62,109 nucleotides of DNA from Lentisphaerota bacterium (GTDB taxonomy: Bacteria > Verrucomicrobiota > Lentisphaeria > Victivallales > Victivallaceae). The translations under genes and the position numbers were made by a program. The stretch lies in NCBI GenBank assembly GCA_015061605.1, contig SUWH01000016.1, positions 1 to 62,109 of the forward strand, given 5' to 3'. This document shows positions 44,598-53,695 of this stretch, piece by piece; position 1 is the first letter of the stretch, and each line of letters opens with the position of its first letter. The notes under the pieces were generated by a model. It did no database searches, was not told the DNA's origin, and was given only the letters and a program-made list of their open reading frames with translations.

Positions 44598-46421
44598 ATG
44601 GTTGAAAAACTGAAAACCCTGTTTCAAAAATATCCCGACCGCTGTTGTATCGTCATTGTATTACTGGCGGCAGTGCTGCCTTTTCTGCCTTCGTTGGATT
44701 TTGGTCAGTTTGTTCTGGATGACGGAGTTTATACCGGACAGCATTTTCTGTTTACTTTCAGCTGGGAAAATATAAAGTACCACTTGACTCATAAAACGAT
44801 CGGACTTTATTCTCCTTTGGTAATGTTGAGCTATATCCCGGATTACGCAGTATGGGGAGATGAGTTTTTTTATTGCGGCATCAGATTGCAGAATATCCTC
44901 TGGCATGCGTGTTCAATGGTTTTATTCTACCTTATTTTGCGCAAGCTCAAATGGCGGTTCAAAGATGGTGACGATTTTTATTTTCCGCCGCTCTTCGCAC
45001 TTTTTGCGGTTGTCGCGGTCGCCTGGCACCCGCAGCGGATCGAATCGGTCGTCTGGATCGCCGAACGCAAAGATGTATTGATCGGCGTTCTCGGATCGGC
45101 GGCGATATACACTTTTATTGAGGCATACAAGCGTGACCGGATACCGATCGCTGCTCCGGTGCTGTTGTTTATTTCGCTGTGGGGAGTGAAACCGATGCTG
45201 TTGAGTTTGCCGTTGATACTGACGATGGGATTTCTGGCGGCAGAGAAAAAATTTGACTTGAAACGGTTTTTTCGCTTTCTTTCCGGAGTTTATGTTGCCG
45301 TTGCGATTTATCTGCTGATGAATATACCGACATACAGCGGTGTGGCAGCTCAAGTCGTTTCCGATGCAAACCCTGCTGCCGACTCCAGCCGGATTTCTCT
45401 TGCCGCGTACAATATATTGAGATATTTTGTCAAAACCCTGTACCCGGTAAAGTTGAATCCGCTTTATCCGTTGACCGATCCGGCAACGGTGTCATCGTTG
45501 TATTTGATGATTTTGAGCCTGATAATTCTGTTGATTGCCGCCGCAGTTTTTTTCTGGAAAGAAAAACGGGAATTTCTGGCACGGACACTTCTGCCGTGTG
45601 CATTTATGTTCGGAGCGGCAGTTTTTCCGGTTTGCAGTCTGGTAAAAATCGGCAACGTGGATTTTGCCGACCGTTACAGCTATTTTCCGTCACTTTTCAT
45701 CTGGGCGGCAGTTGCAGGAGCGGCGTGGATGTTTTACCGCGATCACTTTGAACAGCGCCGGATATTCTCACTCGTGATATTACTGTATTCTTTGACCATT
45801 CCGGTAATGACCGGGATCTACCTGCCTGCATGGCGGAATACCGGAACACAGCTTGATGTGATCCTGGATACTCCGACCCCGCACAGGGAGGCATTAAAAA
45901 TGGCCGCCGTTGTCGAATTTGAAAAAAACAACCTGGATAATGCATTGAAATATGTTGAGATTTTAAAAAGTTACAATACTCATTTACGTAATGATGAAAT
46001 ATTTATCGAAGGCATGTACGGGTTGGTCGAAATATCTTGCGGCAATACTGGATCCGGTATTGCCAGGATCAATAATTTTTTGAGTAAGCCGGATTGGTTT
46101 ATGATCGGTAATAATCCGTTCCCATTTATCCGCAACTGTCTTTTTGCTTCTGCCAACTATCATCTGAAACGGCGTCAAATACATTATGCCGCCAATATAT
46201 ATTTTATGCTTTCTCAATTGTCGATCGGTCTCAGCAAGGTGGATCAATTCAACTTTGAAGGGGTATCCATGATGCTCAGAGGACGTTATGCTGAAGCCGA
46301 AAACTGTTTCATCAAAGCTCTGGCATTTTCTCCGGATGATGAAAATATCAAAAAGAATCTCGAGTCAGCCCGCCGCAAAAGAGCTCAAATGCAAAACAAC
46401 ATTGCAAATCCCGCACCTTGA
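44598..46421 (+). CDS. TMTC-like polytopic membrane protein with C-terminal TPR region
   Basis: A 607-residue protein with about ten to eleven hydrophobic helices. The first loop has the GT-C-type acidic motif FVLDDGVY. The segment HPQRIESVVWIAERKDVL is the hallmark of the TMTC-type tetratricopeptide family, whose eukaryotic members are O-mannosyltransferases. The C-terminal 180 residues are helical and TPR-like (NLDNALKYVEILKSY, GRYAEAENCFIKALAFSPDDENI). A protein or lipid glycosylation role is likely but unproven. GAGG nine bases before ATG 44598 supports that start. Confidence 0.8.
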   Translation: MVEKLKTLFQKYPDRCCIVIVLLAAVLPFLPSLDFGQFVLDDGVYTGQHFLFTFSWENIKYHLTHKTIGLYSPLVMLSYIPDYAVWGDEFFYCGIRLQNILWHACSMVLFYLILRKLKWRFKDGDDFYFPPLFALFAVVAVAWHPQRIESVVWIAERKDVLIGVLGSAAIYTFIEAYKRDRIPIAAPVLLFISLWGVKPMLLSLPLILTMGFLAAEKKFDLKRFFRFLSGVYVAVAIYLLMNIPTYSGVAAQVVSDANPAADSSRISLAAYNILRYFVKTLYPVKLNPLYPLTDPATVSSLYLMILSLIILLIAAAVFFWKEKREFLARTLLPCAFMFGAAVFPVCSLVKIGNVDFADRYSYFPSLFIWAAVAGAAWMFYRDHFEQRRIFSLVILLYSLTIPVMTGIYLPAWRNTGTQLDVILDTPTPHREALKMAAVVEFEKNNLDNALKYVEILKSYNTHLRNDEIFIEGMYGLVEISCGNTGSGIARINNFLSKPDWFMIGNNPFPFIRNCLFASANYHLKRRQIHYAANIYFMLSQLSIGLSKVDQFNFEGVSMMLRGRYAEAENCFIKALAFSPDDENIKKNLESARRKRAQMQNNIANPAP

Positions 46422-46430
46422 TGGTATATT
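46402..46430 (+). promoter_or_regulatory. Promoter of gltX
   Basis: TTGCAA at 46402-46407, a 17-bp spacer and TATATT at 46425-46430, starting inside the end of the upstream gene. Confidence 0.7.
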
Positions 46431-46471
46431 ATACAGAATAAATCAAATCATACAAAAGGAAATATTGTGTT

Positions 46472-47914
46472 ATGAGTGAAGTAAGAACCCGTTTCGCCCC
46501 CAGTCCCACCGGCTTTATGCATGTCGGCAACTTGCGTACCGCCCTCTATGCCTGGCTGCTTGCCCGTTCAAGTAAAGGTAAATTCATCCTGCGTATCGAA
46601 GATACCGACCAGGCACGCTATGTCGAAAATGCCGTCGATGTGATCTATGCCACTTTGAAAAGTGCCGGTCTGGAACACGATGAAGGCCCCGATAAAGATG
46701 GCGGTTTCGGTCCCTATATCCAGAGTGAACGTAAAGGTCTTTACCGCCAATACGCCGAACAGCTGGTGGAAAAAGGTGCTGCTTACTACTGCTTCTGCGA
46801 TAAATGCGAAGCGGAAAATGATGAAGAGATCCACGAAGCATCTTCCCTCTGTCCCTGCGCCTCAATGAATGCCGCTGAAGCATCGGAAAAAGTAAAAAGC
46901 GGTATGCCGCACGTTATCCGTCAGCGCATCGACCGCAGTAAAGTTTCCACATTCACCGATACCGTTTTCGGTGAGATCACCATCGAAAACAAGGTGTTGG
47001 ACGATCAGATACTGCTCAAACGTGACAATATGCCAACCTACAACTTTGCCAATGTGGTCGATGATCATCTGATGGGCATCACCCATGTGGTACGCGGTTC
47101 GGAATACCTTTCCAGTACACCCAAATACAATCTGCTCTATCAGGCATTCAACTGGGAGATCCCCGAATATGTCCATCTGCCGCTGATCATGGGCCGCGAT
47201 GCCGAAGGCAACGTTTCCAAACTTTCCAAACGCCACGGATCAGTAAGCTTTGAAAATCTGGTCTCCGAAGGATATCTCCCCGAAGCCATCGTAAACTATA
47301 TCGCGCTTCTCGGATGGTCGCCCAAAAGTGACCGCGAAATTTTTACCCTTGCCGAGCTTGCCGAAAGTTTCAGCGTCGCCGGGTTGAATAAATCTCCTGC
47401 GGTTTTTGACTACGGCAAACTGCGCTGGATGAATTCAGAATACATCAAAGCTCTTTCTCCGGAAGATTTCGCCGCCAAAGCACTTTCCTTTACCACCGTT
47501 GCCAACTCCTTCCTCGCCGGTAAATGGGATAAGATCGCCGCACTTCTTCACACCCGCGTTGAAACCTTTGCCGACTGTCAGGAAAAAATCGCTTTCCTTC
47601 TGGAACAACCGGAATACACCGTTGAACTTTTCAACCACAAAAAGAGCAAATCCGATCCGGATAACAGTGCCGCCGACCTCCCCCTCATCCGGGAGAAACT
47701 CGCCGCCATCACCGATTGGACCGCTGAAAATATCTCCAACGCCTTGAGCGGCTTTGCCGCCGAAACCGGTGTCAAAGCCGGTCGTCCCATGTGGCAGGCA
47801 CGCATTGCCGTTTCCGGCTGCGCGGTTACTCCGGGAGGCCCCGGCGAAATCATGGAGATCCTCGGTAAAGAGGAATCTCTGCGCCGTATCGATGCCGCAT
47901 TGACCAAGTTTTAA
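46472..47914 (+). CDS. gltX: Glutamyl-tRNA synthetase
   Basis: A 480-residue class I synthetase charging tRNA with glutamate. The HIGH region is APSPTGFMHVGNLRTALY (HVGN) and the KMSKS equivalent is SKLSKRHGS. The anticodon-binding domain follows. A Cys-rich insertion (YCFCDKCEAE ... CPC) resembles the zinc-binding SWIM-like region. The length is typical. The dispersed repeat element begins at its TAA stop codon. Confidence 0.96.
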   Translation: MSEVRTRFAPSPTGFMHVGNLRTALYAWLLARSSKGKFILRIEDTDQARYVENAVDVIYATLKSAGLEHDEGPDKDGGFGPYIQSERKGLYRQYAEQLVEKGAAYYCFCDKCEAENDEEIHEASSLCPCASMNAAEASEKVKSGMPHVIRQRIDRSKVSTFTDTVFGEITIENKVLDDQILLKRDNMPTYNFANVVDDHLMGITHVVRGSEYLSSTPKYNLLYQAFNWEIPEYVHLPLIMGRDAEGNVSKLSKRHGSVSFENLVSEGYLPEAIVNYIALLGWSPKSDREIFTLAELAESFSVAGLNKSPAVFDYGKLRWMNSEYIKALSPEDFAAKALSFTTVANSFLAGKWDKIAALLHTRVETFADCQEKIAFLLEQPEYTVELFNHKKSKSDPDNSAADLPLIREKLAAITDWTAENISNALSGFAAETGVKAGRPMWQARIAVSGCAVTPGGPGEIMEILGKEESLRRIDAALTKF

Positions 47915-48442
47915 CACGGAGCGTTCTCGCTTGCTCCCGCTGACCTTGCGGTCGTCACCGGGGGCATGAGGCTGGCGCACGGGCGGAGTGCCTCATGGAG
48001 CGATGTTGTCTAACGGACAAATACGGACAGATACGGACAGATACGGACAGATACGGACTTAAACGGACGATAACGGACAACAGGGCGCCAATTGTCTTTA
48101 TGTTTGCGGATGCCGCGTGGTCTGTTTTGCCGCACGTCCGACTTGTCCGACCAGTCCGACCAGTGGGCTGGCGCACGTGCGGTGTACCTCATGGAGCTAT
48201 GTCGTCTAACGGACAAATACGGACAGATACGGACTTAAACGGACGATAACGGACAACAGGGCGCCAATTGTCTTTATGTTTGCGGATGCCGCGTGGTCTG
48301 TTTTGCCGCACGTCAGACGTGTCCGACCCGTCCGACACGTCCGACTCAACGTGCCAAATGTTGGCGGATGCCGCATGGTCTGTTTTGCCGCGCGTCCGAC
48401 TTGTCCGACCAGTCCGACACGTCCGACTCAACGTGCCAAATC
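47915..48442 (+). repeat. Dispersed repeat element between converging genes, long copy, 7 + 5 decamers
   Basis: It begins at the gltX stop codon with the same about 45 bases found after priA. It then holds seven exact-phase 10-bp repeats (48011-48080), a shared block and 9-bp sub-repeats of GTCCGAC type. A second partial round has five 10-bp repeats (48207-48256), followed by two 82-bp-type units up to 48442. It ends about 18 bases before the ymdB stop. No gene is visible. Confidence 0.9.
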
Positions 48443-48460
48443 AGCAAAATCTGTTTTTTG

Positions 48461-49249
48461 TCAGACATTGACGATTCTGGAAAAGGGAGTAATATCAGAT
48501 GCCCGCCCGGTGTGGACGTCAAAAGTAACGCAGACACCGTCGACCCGGATATCGCCCTTTTCCACCACCGGCAGACGGGTTGCCATACCGGTGCGGAATT
48601 TTTTCAGTACCGCCGGGACTTCACGTCCGAGAATGCTGTATTCAGCCCCGCACATACCGGTATCACTGATGACGGCGGTGCCGCCGGGGAAAACTTTGGC
48701 ATCGGCGGTTTGAACATGGGTGTGAGTACCCAGAACAGCAGTCACTTTTCCATCCAGAAATCTTCCCATTGCCAGTTTTTCACTGCTGGCTTCGGCGTGG
48801 AAGTCCACCACGATGGTTTTGATGGTCGACGGCAGTTTGGCAAGGATATTTTCAACGGTTTCAAAGGGGCAGTAGGCGGAATCCCGCATAAACACTTTGC
48901 CCATGAGGGCGATCACTGCGATCTCACCTCCCGCCGGATTGCGGAAAACGGAATATCCTTTACCCGGTTGTAAAGTTGAGAGGTTCGCGGGACGGATCAC
49001 TTGCGGATAGAGCTGGATCTCATTTTCAAACCCTTTCTGATCCCAGACATGATCACCGCAGGTCACGACATCGGCGACTTCCAGAAGTTCTTTTACACAG
49101 CTTCCGGTCATGCCGTTTCCGGCGGCGGAGTTTTCTCCGTTGACAATGGCAAACTGGGCGTTGTATTCACGGCGCAGTTCCGGCAGCAGTGCTTTTACGG
49201 CATTTCTGCCCCCTTTGCCGACCACATCTCCCAAAAAGATCAGATTCAT
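48461..49249 (-). CDS. YmdB-family metallophosphoesterase
   Basis: A 262-residue calcineurin-fold protein of the TIGR00282 family. It starts MNLIFLGDVVGKGGRNAV (metal-binding Asp), with NGENSAAGNG, TCGDHVWDQ and VDFHAEASSEK, and ends its site with GTHTHVQTAD. Bacillus YmdB is a 2',3'-cyclic nucleotide phosphodiesterase whose gene often follows rny; here rny lies 2.8 kb away on the other strand. It converges with gltX across the repeat element. Confidence 0.92.
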   Translation of the reverse strand: MNLIFLGDVVGKGGRNAVKALLPELRREYNAQFAIVNGENSAAGNGMTGSCVKELLEVADVVTCGDHVWDQKGFENEIQLYPQVIRPANLSTLQPGKGYSVFRNPAGGEIAVIALMGKVFMRDSAYCPFETVENILAKLPSTIKTIVVDFHAEASSEKLAMGRFLDGKVTAVLGTHTHVQTADAKVFPGGTAVISDTGMCGAEYSILGREVPAVLKKFRTGMATRLPVVEKGDIRVDGVCVTFDVHTGRASDITPFSRIVNV

Positions 49250-49366
49250 CAGTTTAAACCTTTCCCGAAAATATTCATTAATCAGGATTTAATATACACG
49301 CTCAAACAGAAATATCCAGTCCGCAGTTGAAAAAAACGCATCTGCGGTATTAAAACTATCCGGATC

Positions 49367-50002
49367 TTACGGTTTCAGCCGCAATTGGATCACCGGTGCG
49401 GTCCATTTTATCCGTGCCGGATCGCGTTCCGAAGTTTTTCCGATACCCAGACGGCGGTTGTGGCACTGATAGAGTGCCAGTTCATCCGGCAATGCCGGAG
49501 TTGTGCCGTTGACGATGATCATTGAACCGGGGGTGATACCCAGAACTGCTGTCATCCGGCAGTCTGTCACCCGGAAAGCGCAGCTTCCGCTGCTGTGCAA
49601 TCCTGAATAACTTGCCACTGCCACCCGCTTCATAAAGCTGTGCAGAGTTTCATTCAACGGCTGATAGTGCCACAATATATCGATTTCGGCGCAGGGGATA
49701 TCCACGGTACGCTCCCGGTGCAGTTCGCAGAAGTGGGATTTGAGTTCTTTCAGATCGTGGTCACATCCGGAGGCGCAGCGGGCGGTTATCAGCTGATTGA
49801 AAAATTCATGACGCTGCTTTTTATTCAAATGCATGGCGGTGGCAAGCTGCTTTATCTGCCGGATGCCCAGCAGATGGATGCCATTGGCAATGAGATCCAA
49901 GTCAATATCACGTCCGAAGACCGCAGCGAACACATTTCCGGTCTCCGGAAAATTTTTCAGCCGTTCTTCCAGAAAGTTCCAGCCATTGACATCATGTTTC
50001 AT
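49367..50002 (-). CDS. Unknown protein, possible LexA/CI-like (S24-fold) regulator
   Basis: A 211-residue protein that I do not recognise firmly. Residues about 35-75 could form a helix-turn-helix (IRQIKQLATAMHLNKKQRHE). The C-terminal half (FRVTDCRMTAVLGITPGSMI, then DELALYQCHNRRLGIGK) follows the strand pattern of the S24/LexA fold. The usual catalytic D-S-M serine appears as C-R-M, so self-cleavage is unlikely. A 15-bp perfect palindrome lies 34 bases upstream of the start (50036-50050). It is divergent from the prepilin-like gene. DNA binding is inference. Confidence 0.5.
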   Translation of the reverse strand: MKHDVNGWNFLEERLKNFPETGNVFAAVFGRDIDLDLIANGIHLLGIRQIKQLATAMHLNKKQRHEFFNQLITARCASGCDHDLKELKSHFCELHRERTVDIPCAEIDILWHYQPLNETLHSFMKRVAVASYSGLHSSGSCAFRVTDCRMTAVLGITPGSMIIVNGTTPALPDELALYQCHNRRLGIGKTSERDPARIKWTAPVIQLRLKP

Positions 50003-50035
50003 GAAATTTCTCCCTCATGTATAGATCAATTATTT

Positions 50036-50050
50036 TTGTTTAATAAACAA
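50036..50050. promoter_or_regulatory. Perfect palindrome, candidate operator
   Basis: TTGTTTAATAAACAA is a 15-bp perfect palindrome in the A+T-rich region upstream of the minus-strand regulator-like gene. Autoregulation is possible. Confidence 0.4.
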
Positions 50051-50153
50051 TTTAATATAAAAATTAAAAAAATCAATGCCGGTGAAATTTATTTTTCATG
50101 AAATATATATAAAAGGTACGGGATATATTTTAAATTATTTTGACATTGCAGAC

Positions 50154-50182
50154 TTGAAAAAATGGTGTTCTTGTATTATATT
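50154..50182 (+). promoter_or_regulatory. Promoter of the prepilin-like gene
   Basis: TTGAAA at 50154-50159, a 17-bp spacer and TATATT at 50177-50182. GGAG lies six bases before the ATG at 50231. Confidence 0.65.
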
Positions 50183-50230
50183 AAACAAGATACAAATTAT
50201 TTTTAACATTTTTTTGTTATGGAGAACGAT

Positions 50231-51040
50231 ATGTTGCAGCATAAAAATTTTTCTGACCACTCCGGAGTACTCCGGAGTAAAGCGGCACGCTTTACTCTTA
50301 TAGAGCTTCTCGTCGTTATTGCCATTATTGCAATATTGGCGGCGATCCTGCTGCCGTCACTTCAGGCAGCGCGGGAACGCGGCCGGCAGTCCGGCTGTAT
50401 CAACAATTTGAAACAATTGGGTAACGGGGTTCAGCTTTACATAAATGACTTCGATTATTTCCCGGTGTTCTCTCACGGAATAACTGCCGGGGTTTACAAT
50501 GATGCCGGAAATATGTCCTGGAAAATTTCTCTTGCCAACTACGTCGGTATCAACGCCAATACCTATATCGAGATGCGCCTTGCAGTGGCAAAAGGAGTTT
50601 TTCTCTGCCCCTCCTGGCATCTGGATAAACTGGTCAATCAGTCACAGCTTACTGATACTGATAAAGGCATGGCGCACGGCGGCGGATATGCTTACAGTTA
50701 CGGAGCCGGTCTCAATGGAGACGGGAACAAACACGTTCTTGGATATGCTGTCGGCGGAAAAACATGGTATGTGACCAAACCCAATCAGCTTGCCAAAGCA
50801 TCTGAAACGCTGGTGATCGGTGAAAGCAACGATCATTCCACCGGAGACCGCAATTATGCGACACTGCTTTATGCTTCCGACCGTCCCAACGGCCGTCATC
50901 AGAACTATAAGCAAATGGGCATAAGCTGGGCGGATGGACATGCGTCTTCGATGCCAAATAGCGAGCTTACCCGCCAGGCAGAGGGAAAAAATCCCAAGGC
51001 CACCTGGGGCTATTACATGATGACCAAGTCCAAAAAATGA
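50231..51040 (+). CDS. Type II secretion/pseudopilin-like protein with H-x(n)-DG C-terminus
   Basis: A 269-residue protein with a type IV prepilin-like N-terminus. A short basic leader ends ...KAAR, then [20 protein letters not shown], with Glu at +5 of the mature form. [18 protein letters not shown] and the C-terminal [15 protein letters not shown] are hallmarks of the very large family seen in Lentisphaerota and Planctomycetota. Those genomes carry dozens to hundreds of such genes. The role is probably as a surface or secretion pseudopilin; the ligand is unknown. No pilus assembly genes are nearby. Confidence 0.9.
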   Translation: MLQHKNFSDHSGVLRSKAARFTLIELLVVIAIIAILAAILLPSLQAARERGRQSGCINNLKQLGNGVQLYINDFDYFPVFSHGITAGVYNDAGNMSWKISLANYVGINANTYIEMRLAVAKGVFLCPSWHLDKLVNQSQLTDTDKGMAHGGGYAYSYGAGLNGDGNKHVLGYAVGGKTWYVTKPNQLAKASETLVIGESNDHSTGDRNYATLLYASDRPNGRHQNYKQMGISWADGHASSMPNSELTRQAEGKNPKATWGYYMMTKSKK

Positions 51041-51055
51041 TCGTTGCTTCAATAA

Positions 51056-51087
51056 CCGCGCAGCTTTGCAGCTGACGCGGTTTTTTT
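51056..51087 (+). terminator. Rho-independent terminator of the prepilin-like gene
   Basis: The stem CCGCG...CGCGG (51056-51080) has an inner CAGC/GCTG pairing and is followed by seven T residues. Confidence 0.85.
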
Positions 51088-51137
51088 ATGTGTAAACAGG
51101 ATTTTTTTCAAACTTTTTTGATAAAAGTACTTTTATT

Positions 51138-51166
51138 TTGTCAAATAAGCATTATATTTATAATAG
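51138..51166 (+). promoter_or_regulatory. Promoter of the candidate structured RNA
   Basis: TTGTCA at 51138-51143, a 17-bp spacer and TAATAG at 51161-51166. It lies in a 420-base gap with no convincing gene. Confidence 0.45.
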
Positions 51167-51194
51167 CAGCATTTTTTGCTTTAATATATAAATG

Positions 51195-51335
51195 ATTTTG
51201 AGCCGTCCGCAGTGATAACCGTGGACGGAGGGAAATCGGTGTTACTGGAGACCCTGCTGCAAGGCAGGTTTGAAGATTTTATCAGCTTCCGGCGGAGTTT
51301 TTTCTGTGCCGGGGCAGGGCAGACGGCATTTTTTC
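51195..51335 (+). ncRNA. Candidate structured RNA upstream of 5-formyl-THF cyclo-ligase (6S-like)
   Basis: GCCGTC at about 51202 pairs with GACGGC at 51322-51327 to close a rod, and a T-run follows. Inside, TCGGT pairs with GCCGG, CTGGAG with CTTCCGG, and CCTGC/GCAGG forms the tip, leaving a large internal bubble. Closing stem, central bubble, apical stem and location just before a 5-formyl-THF cyclo-ligase gene recall 6S RNA (ssrS-ygfA). The size (about 140-165) is on the short side. No sequence-level match is claimed. Confidence 0.35.
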
Positions 51336-51463
51336 TGAAAAGAATGCAGGTTTTTTCCGGAGATCCCGGACAAATTGTTTTGAATGAGCCGCCGAGTCTG
51401 TTCAGGATATGATTTTATCCATTTGCGCCGCGTTTTCCGAATTCAACTCAGGAGTAGGAACGG

Positions 51464-52045
51464 TTGGATACCACCGGAGAAAAACGCGCATTACGCCGTA
51501 AATTTGCGGCATTGCGAAAGTCGCTCCCCTGTGAAACCCGCCGGAAATACGATGCGGCAATTTGCCGGCACATCGCAGATCTGGAGTGTTTCAAACAGGC
51601 GGAATATATTGCGGCTTATGTTTCCATCGGTGCTGAAGTCGATCTTTCCAGCCTCTTCGGCAGCAAGCCGTTGCTTCTGCCCCGCTTTGTCGAAAGCCGG
51701 GGTGTGTATGAGTTGGTGATTGTTGACGACATTGAGCGGAATCTGCTGCCGGGCAAATATGGTATTTTGGAACCGGCTCCGGAACTTCCGGCTGCCGATC
51801 CGGATACTGTGGCTTCCCGGGTGCTGTTTCTGACACCGGCGGTCAGTTGTGACCGTCAGGGTATGCGTCTCGGACGCGGCGGCGGTTTCTATGACCGGAT
51901 GCTGGCGGGAGTGAAAATCCCTCCGGTTGCGGTCATTTATTCCTGTCAGCTGTCGGAAACTCCACTCCCCGGCACAGCTCACGATATTCCCGTGGGATTC
52001 GTTGTGACTGAACGGGAAGTAATAAATTGTTGCAGTAATAAATGA
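51464..52045 (+). CDS. 5-formyltetrahydrofolate cyclo-ligase
   Basis: A 193-residue enzyme converting 5-formyl-THF to methenyl-THF with ATP. The N-terminus EKRALRRKFAALRKSLPCETR and the C-terminal LTPAVSCDRQGMRLGRGGGFYDRML are family signatures, the latter holding the phosphate- and metal-binding residues. The start is a TTG at 51464, with GGAG and TAGGA shortly upstream; no ATG is available in a plausible place. The gene lies 19 bases before rny, so the two are co-transcribed. Confidence 0.92.
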   Translation: MDTTGEKRALRRKFAALRKSLPCETRRKYDAAICRHIADLECFKQAEYIAAYVSIGAEVDLSSLFGSKPLLLPRFVESRGVYELVIVDDIERNLLPGKYGILEPAPELPAADPDTVASRVLFLTPAVSCDRQGMRLGRGGGFYDRMLAGVKIPPVAVIYSCQLSETPLPGTAHDIPVGFVVTEREVINCCSNK

Positions 52046-52064
52046 AAACAAGGAGAAATTCAAA

Positions 52065-53612
52065 ATGGTCCTCTGGATAGTTGCAACCGGTGTCATCGCC
52101 GCCATCGCGGGATTGATCATCGGTACTTTCATCCAGCGCATTCAGCGCAATGCCGCTGAACACAGCGCCGCCAAGATCCGCAGCAACGCGGAAAAAGAGG
52201 CCGAACACGTCCTGCGTGAAGCGCGTGTTTCCGCCAAAGAAAAGATCAATAAGATGCGCGAAGAGTGCGAAGCTGAACTCAAAGAACGCCGTAAGGAACA
52301 GAATGCTGTTGAACGCCGCCTCGCCCAGCGTGAAGAAACCCTTGACCGCCGTGCCGATACCATGGATGCCAAACTCAAAAGCATCGAAAAACAGGAATCG
52401 GATATCGCCGTTCTGCGCGAACGGCTCGCCGGCAGAGAGCAGGAACTTAATAAAAGCATTTCCCGCCAGATCGACGAATTGCAGCGCATCGCCGGTATGT
52501 CCCGTGATGAGGCACGCGATATCCTGTTGGAAAAACTTCAGAATGAGGTCAAAAACGAATCCGGTATTCTCGTTCGCGGCATCCTCGAAGAGGCCCGGGA
52601 ACGCAGTGAAAAAGAGGCGCGCCGGATCCTCACTTACGCTATGCAGCGTTACGCTTCGGACTGCACCTATGAACGTACCACTGCTACCATTCCGCTGCCC
52701 AGCGACGAGATGAAAGGCCGGATCATCGGCCGTGAAGGACGCAATATCCGTGCCATCGAAAGTGCGACCGGAGTCAATCTGCTCATCGACGATACCCCGG
52801 AAGCTGTGGTCATCAGCTGTTTCGATCCGGTGCGCAAAGAGGTCGCCCGACGCCTTATGGAACGGCTCATCGGTGACGGCCGCATCCACCCGACCCGCGT
52901 GGAAGAGCTGGTCAAAAAAATCTCCAAAGAGCTGGAAGATGAACTCTTTCAGGTCGGTGAAGCTGCCGTTCTGGAAACCGGCATCCCCGGCGTGAGTCCG
53001 CAGGTTATGAAGCTCCTCGGACGGCTCAAATACCGTTACAGTTTCTCCCAGAATGTCTTGCAGCATTCGCTTGAAACCGCCTATTTCATGGGTGTTATCG
53101 CTGCTGAACTCGGTCTGGATGAGAAAAAAGCCAAACGTATCGGTCTTTTCCACGACCTCGGCAAGGCAATCGACCACGAAGTTGAAGGTCCTCACGCCCA
53201 GATCGGTGCCGATGTCCTGCGCAAATATAACGAACCCAAGGATGTTGTCCACGCGGTCGCCGCGCACCACGCCGAAATCGAACCGGAAAGCTTGTACGAT
53301 ATCCTTATCAATACCTGCGACACCTTGAGCGCTTCCCGCCCCGGTGCCAGAAGCGAGACTACTGAACTCTACCTCAAGCGTCTGGAACAGCTCGAAGCCA
53401 TCGCCAATGAATTCAACGGCGTTGAATCCTGCTTCGCGCTTCAGGCAGGACGTGAGATCCGCGTATTAGTCACTCCGGAAAAGATCGGTGAAGGTGAGGC
53501 CCAGATGCTTGCCAAAGATATCTGCGCCCGCATCGAAAAAGAGATGACCTATCCCGGTCAGATCAAAGTTACCATCATCCGCGAGACCCGTTCGGTAGAA
53601 TACGCTAAATAA
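52065..53612 (+). CDS. rny: Ribonuclease Y
   Basis: A 515-residue endoribonuclease initiating mRNA decay. It has an N-terminal membrane anchor (residues 1-25), a long coiled coil (about 25-205), a KH domain (GRIIGREGRNIRAIE, with ATGVNLLIDDTPE) and an HD domain (HSLETAYFMG, then GLFHDLGKAIDHE with the His-Asp pair). The end TYPGQIKVTIIRETRSVEYAK is typical. Together with pnp and ymdB in this window it suggests a Bacillus-like, RNase Y-based RNA decay system. Confidence 0.97.
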   Translation: MVLWIVATGVIAAIAGLIIGTFIQRIQRNAAEHSAAKIRSNAEKEAEHVLREARVSAKEKINKMREECEAELKERRKEQNAVERRLAQREETLDRRADTMDAKLKSIEKQESDIAVLRERLAGREQELNKSISRQIDELQRIAGMSRDEARDILLEKLQNEVKNESGILVRGILEEARERSEKEARRILTYAMQRYASDCTYERTTATIPLPSDEMKGRIIGREGRNIRAIESATGVNLLIDDTPEAVVISCFDPVRKEVARRLMERLIGDGRIHPTRVEELVKKISKELEDELFQVGEAAVLETGIPGVSPQVMKLLGRLKYRYSFSQNVLQHSLETAYFMGVIAAELGLDEKKAKRIGLFHDLGKAIDHEVEGPHAQIGADVLRKYNEPKDVVHAVAAHHAEIEPESLYDILINTCDTLSASRPGARSETTELYLKRLEQLEAIANEFNGVESCFALQAGREIRVLVTPEKIGEGEAQMLAKDICARIEKEMTYPGQIKVTIIRETRSVEYAK

Positions 53613-53629
53613 TACTTCGGCAACAGTTA

Positions 53630-53675
53630 CCGGGGCTGAAGCAAACATCAGGTTTTGTTTCAGCCCCGGTTTTTT
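53630..53675 (+). terminator. Rho-independent terminator of rny
   Basis: CCGGGGCTGAA (53630-53640) pairs with TTCAGCCCCGG (53659-53669), with further pairing inside, and is followed by TTTTTT. Confidence 0.9.
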
Positions 53676-53695
53676 GTTTATATACACCTTAAAAC

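Noticed and set aside
51212..51412. Short 66-codon frame before the cyclo-ligase gene
   Set aside because: It has no ribosome-binding site and overlaps a better-supported RNA fold and a T-run. Its composition is not protein-like.
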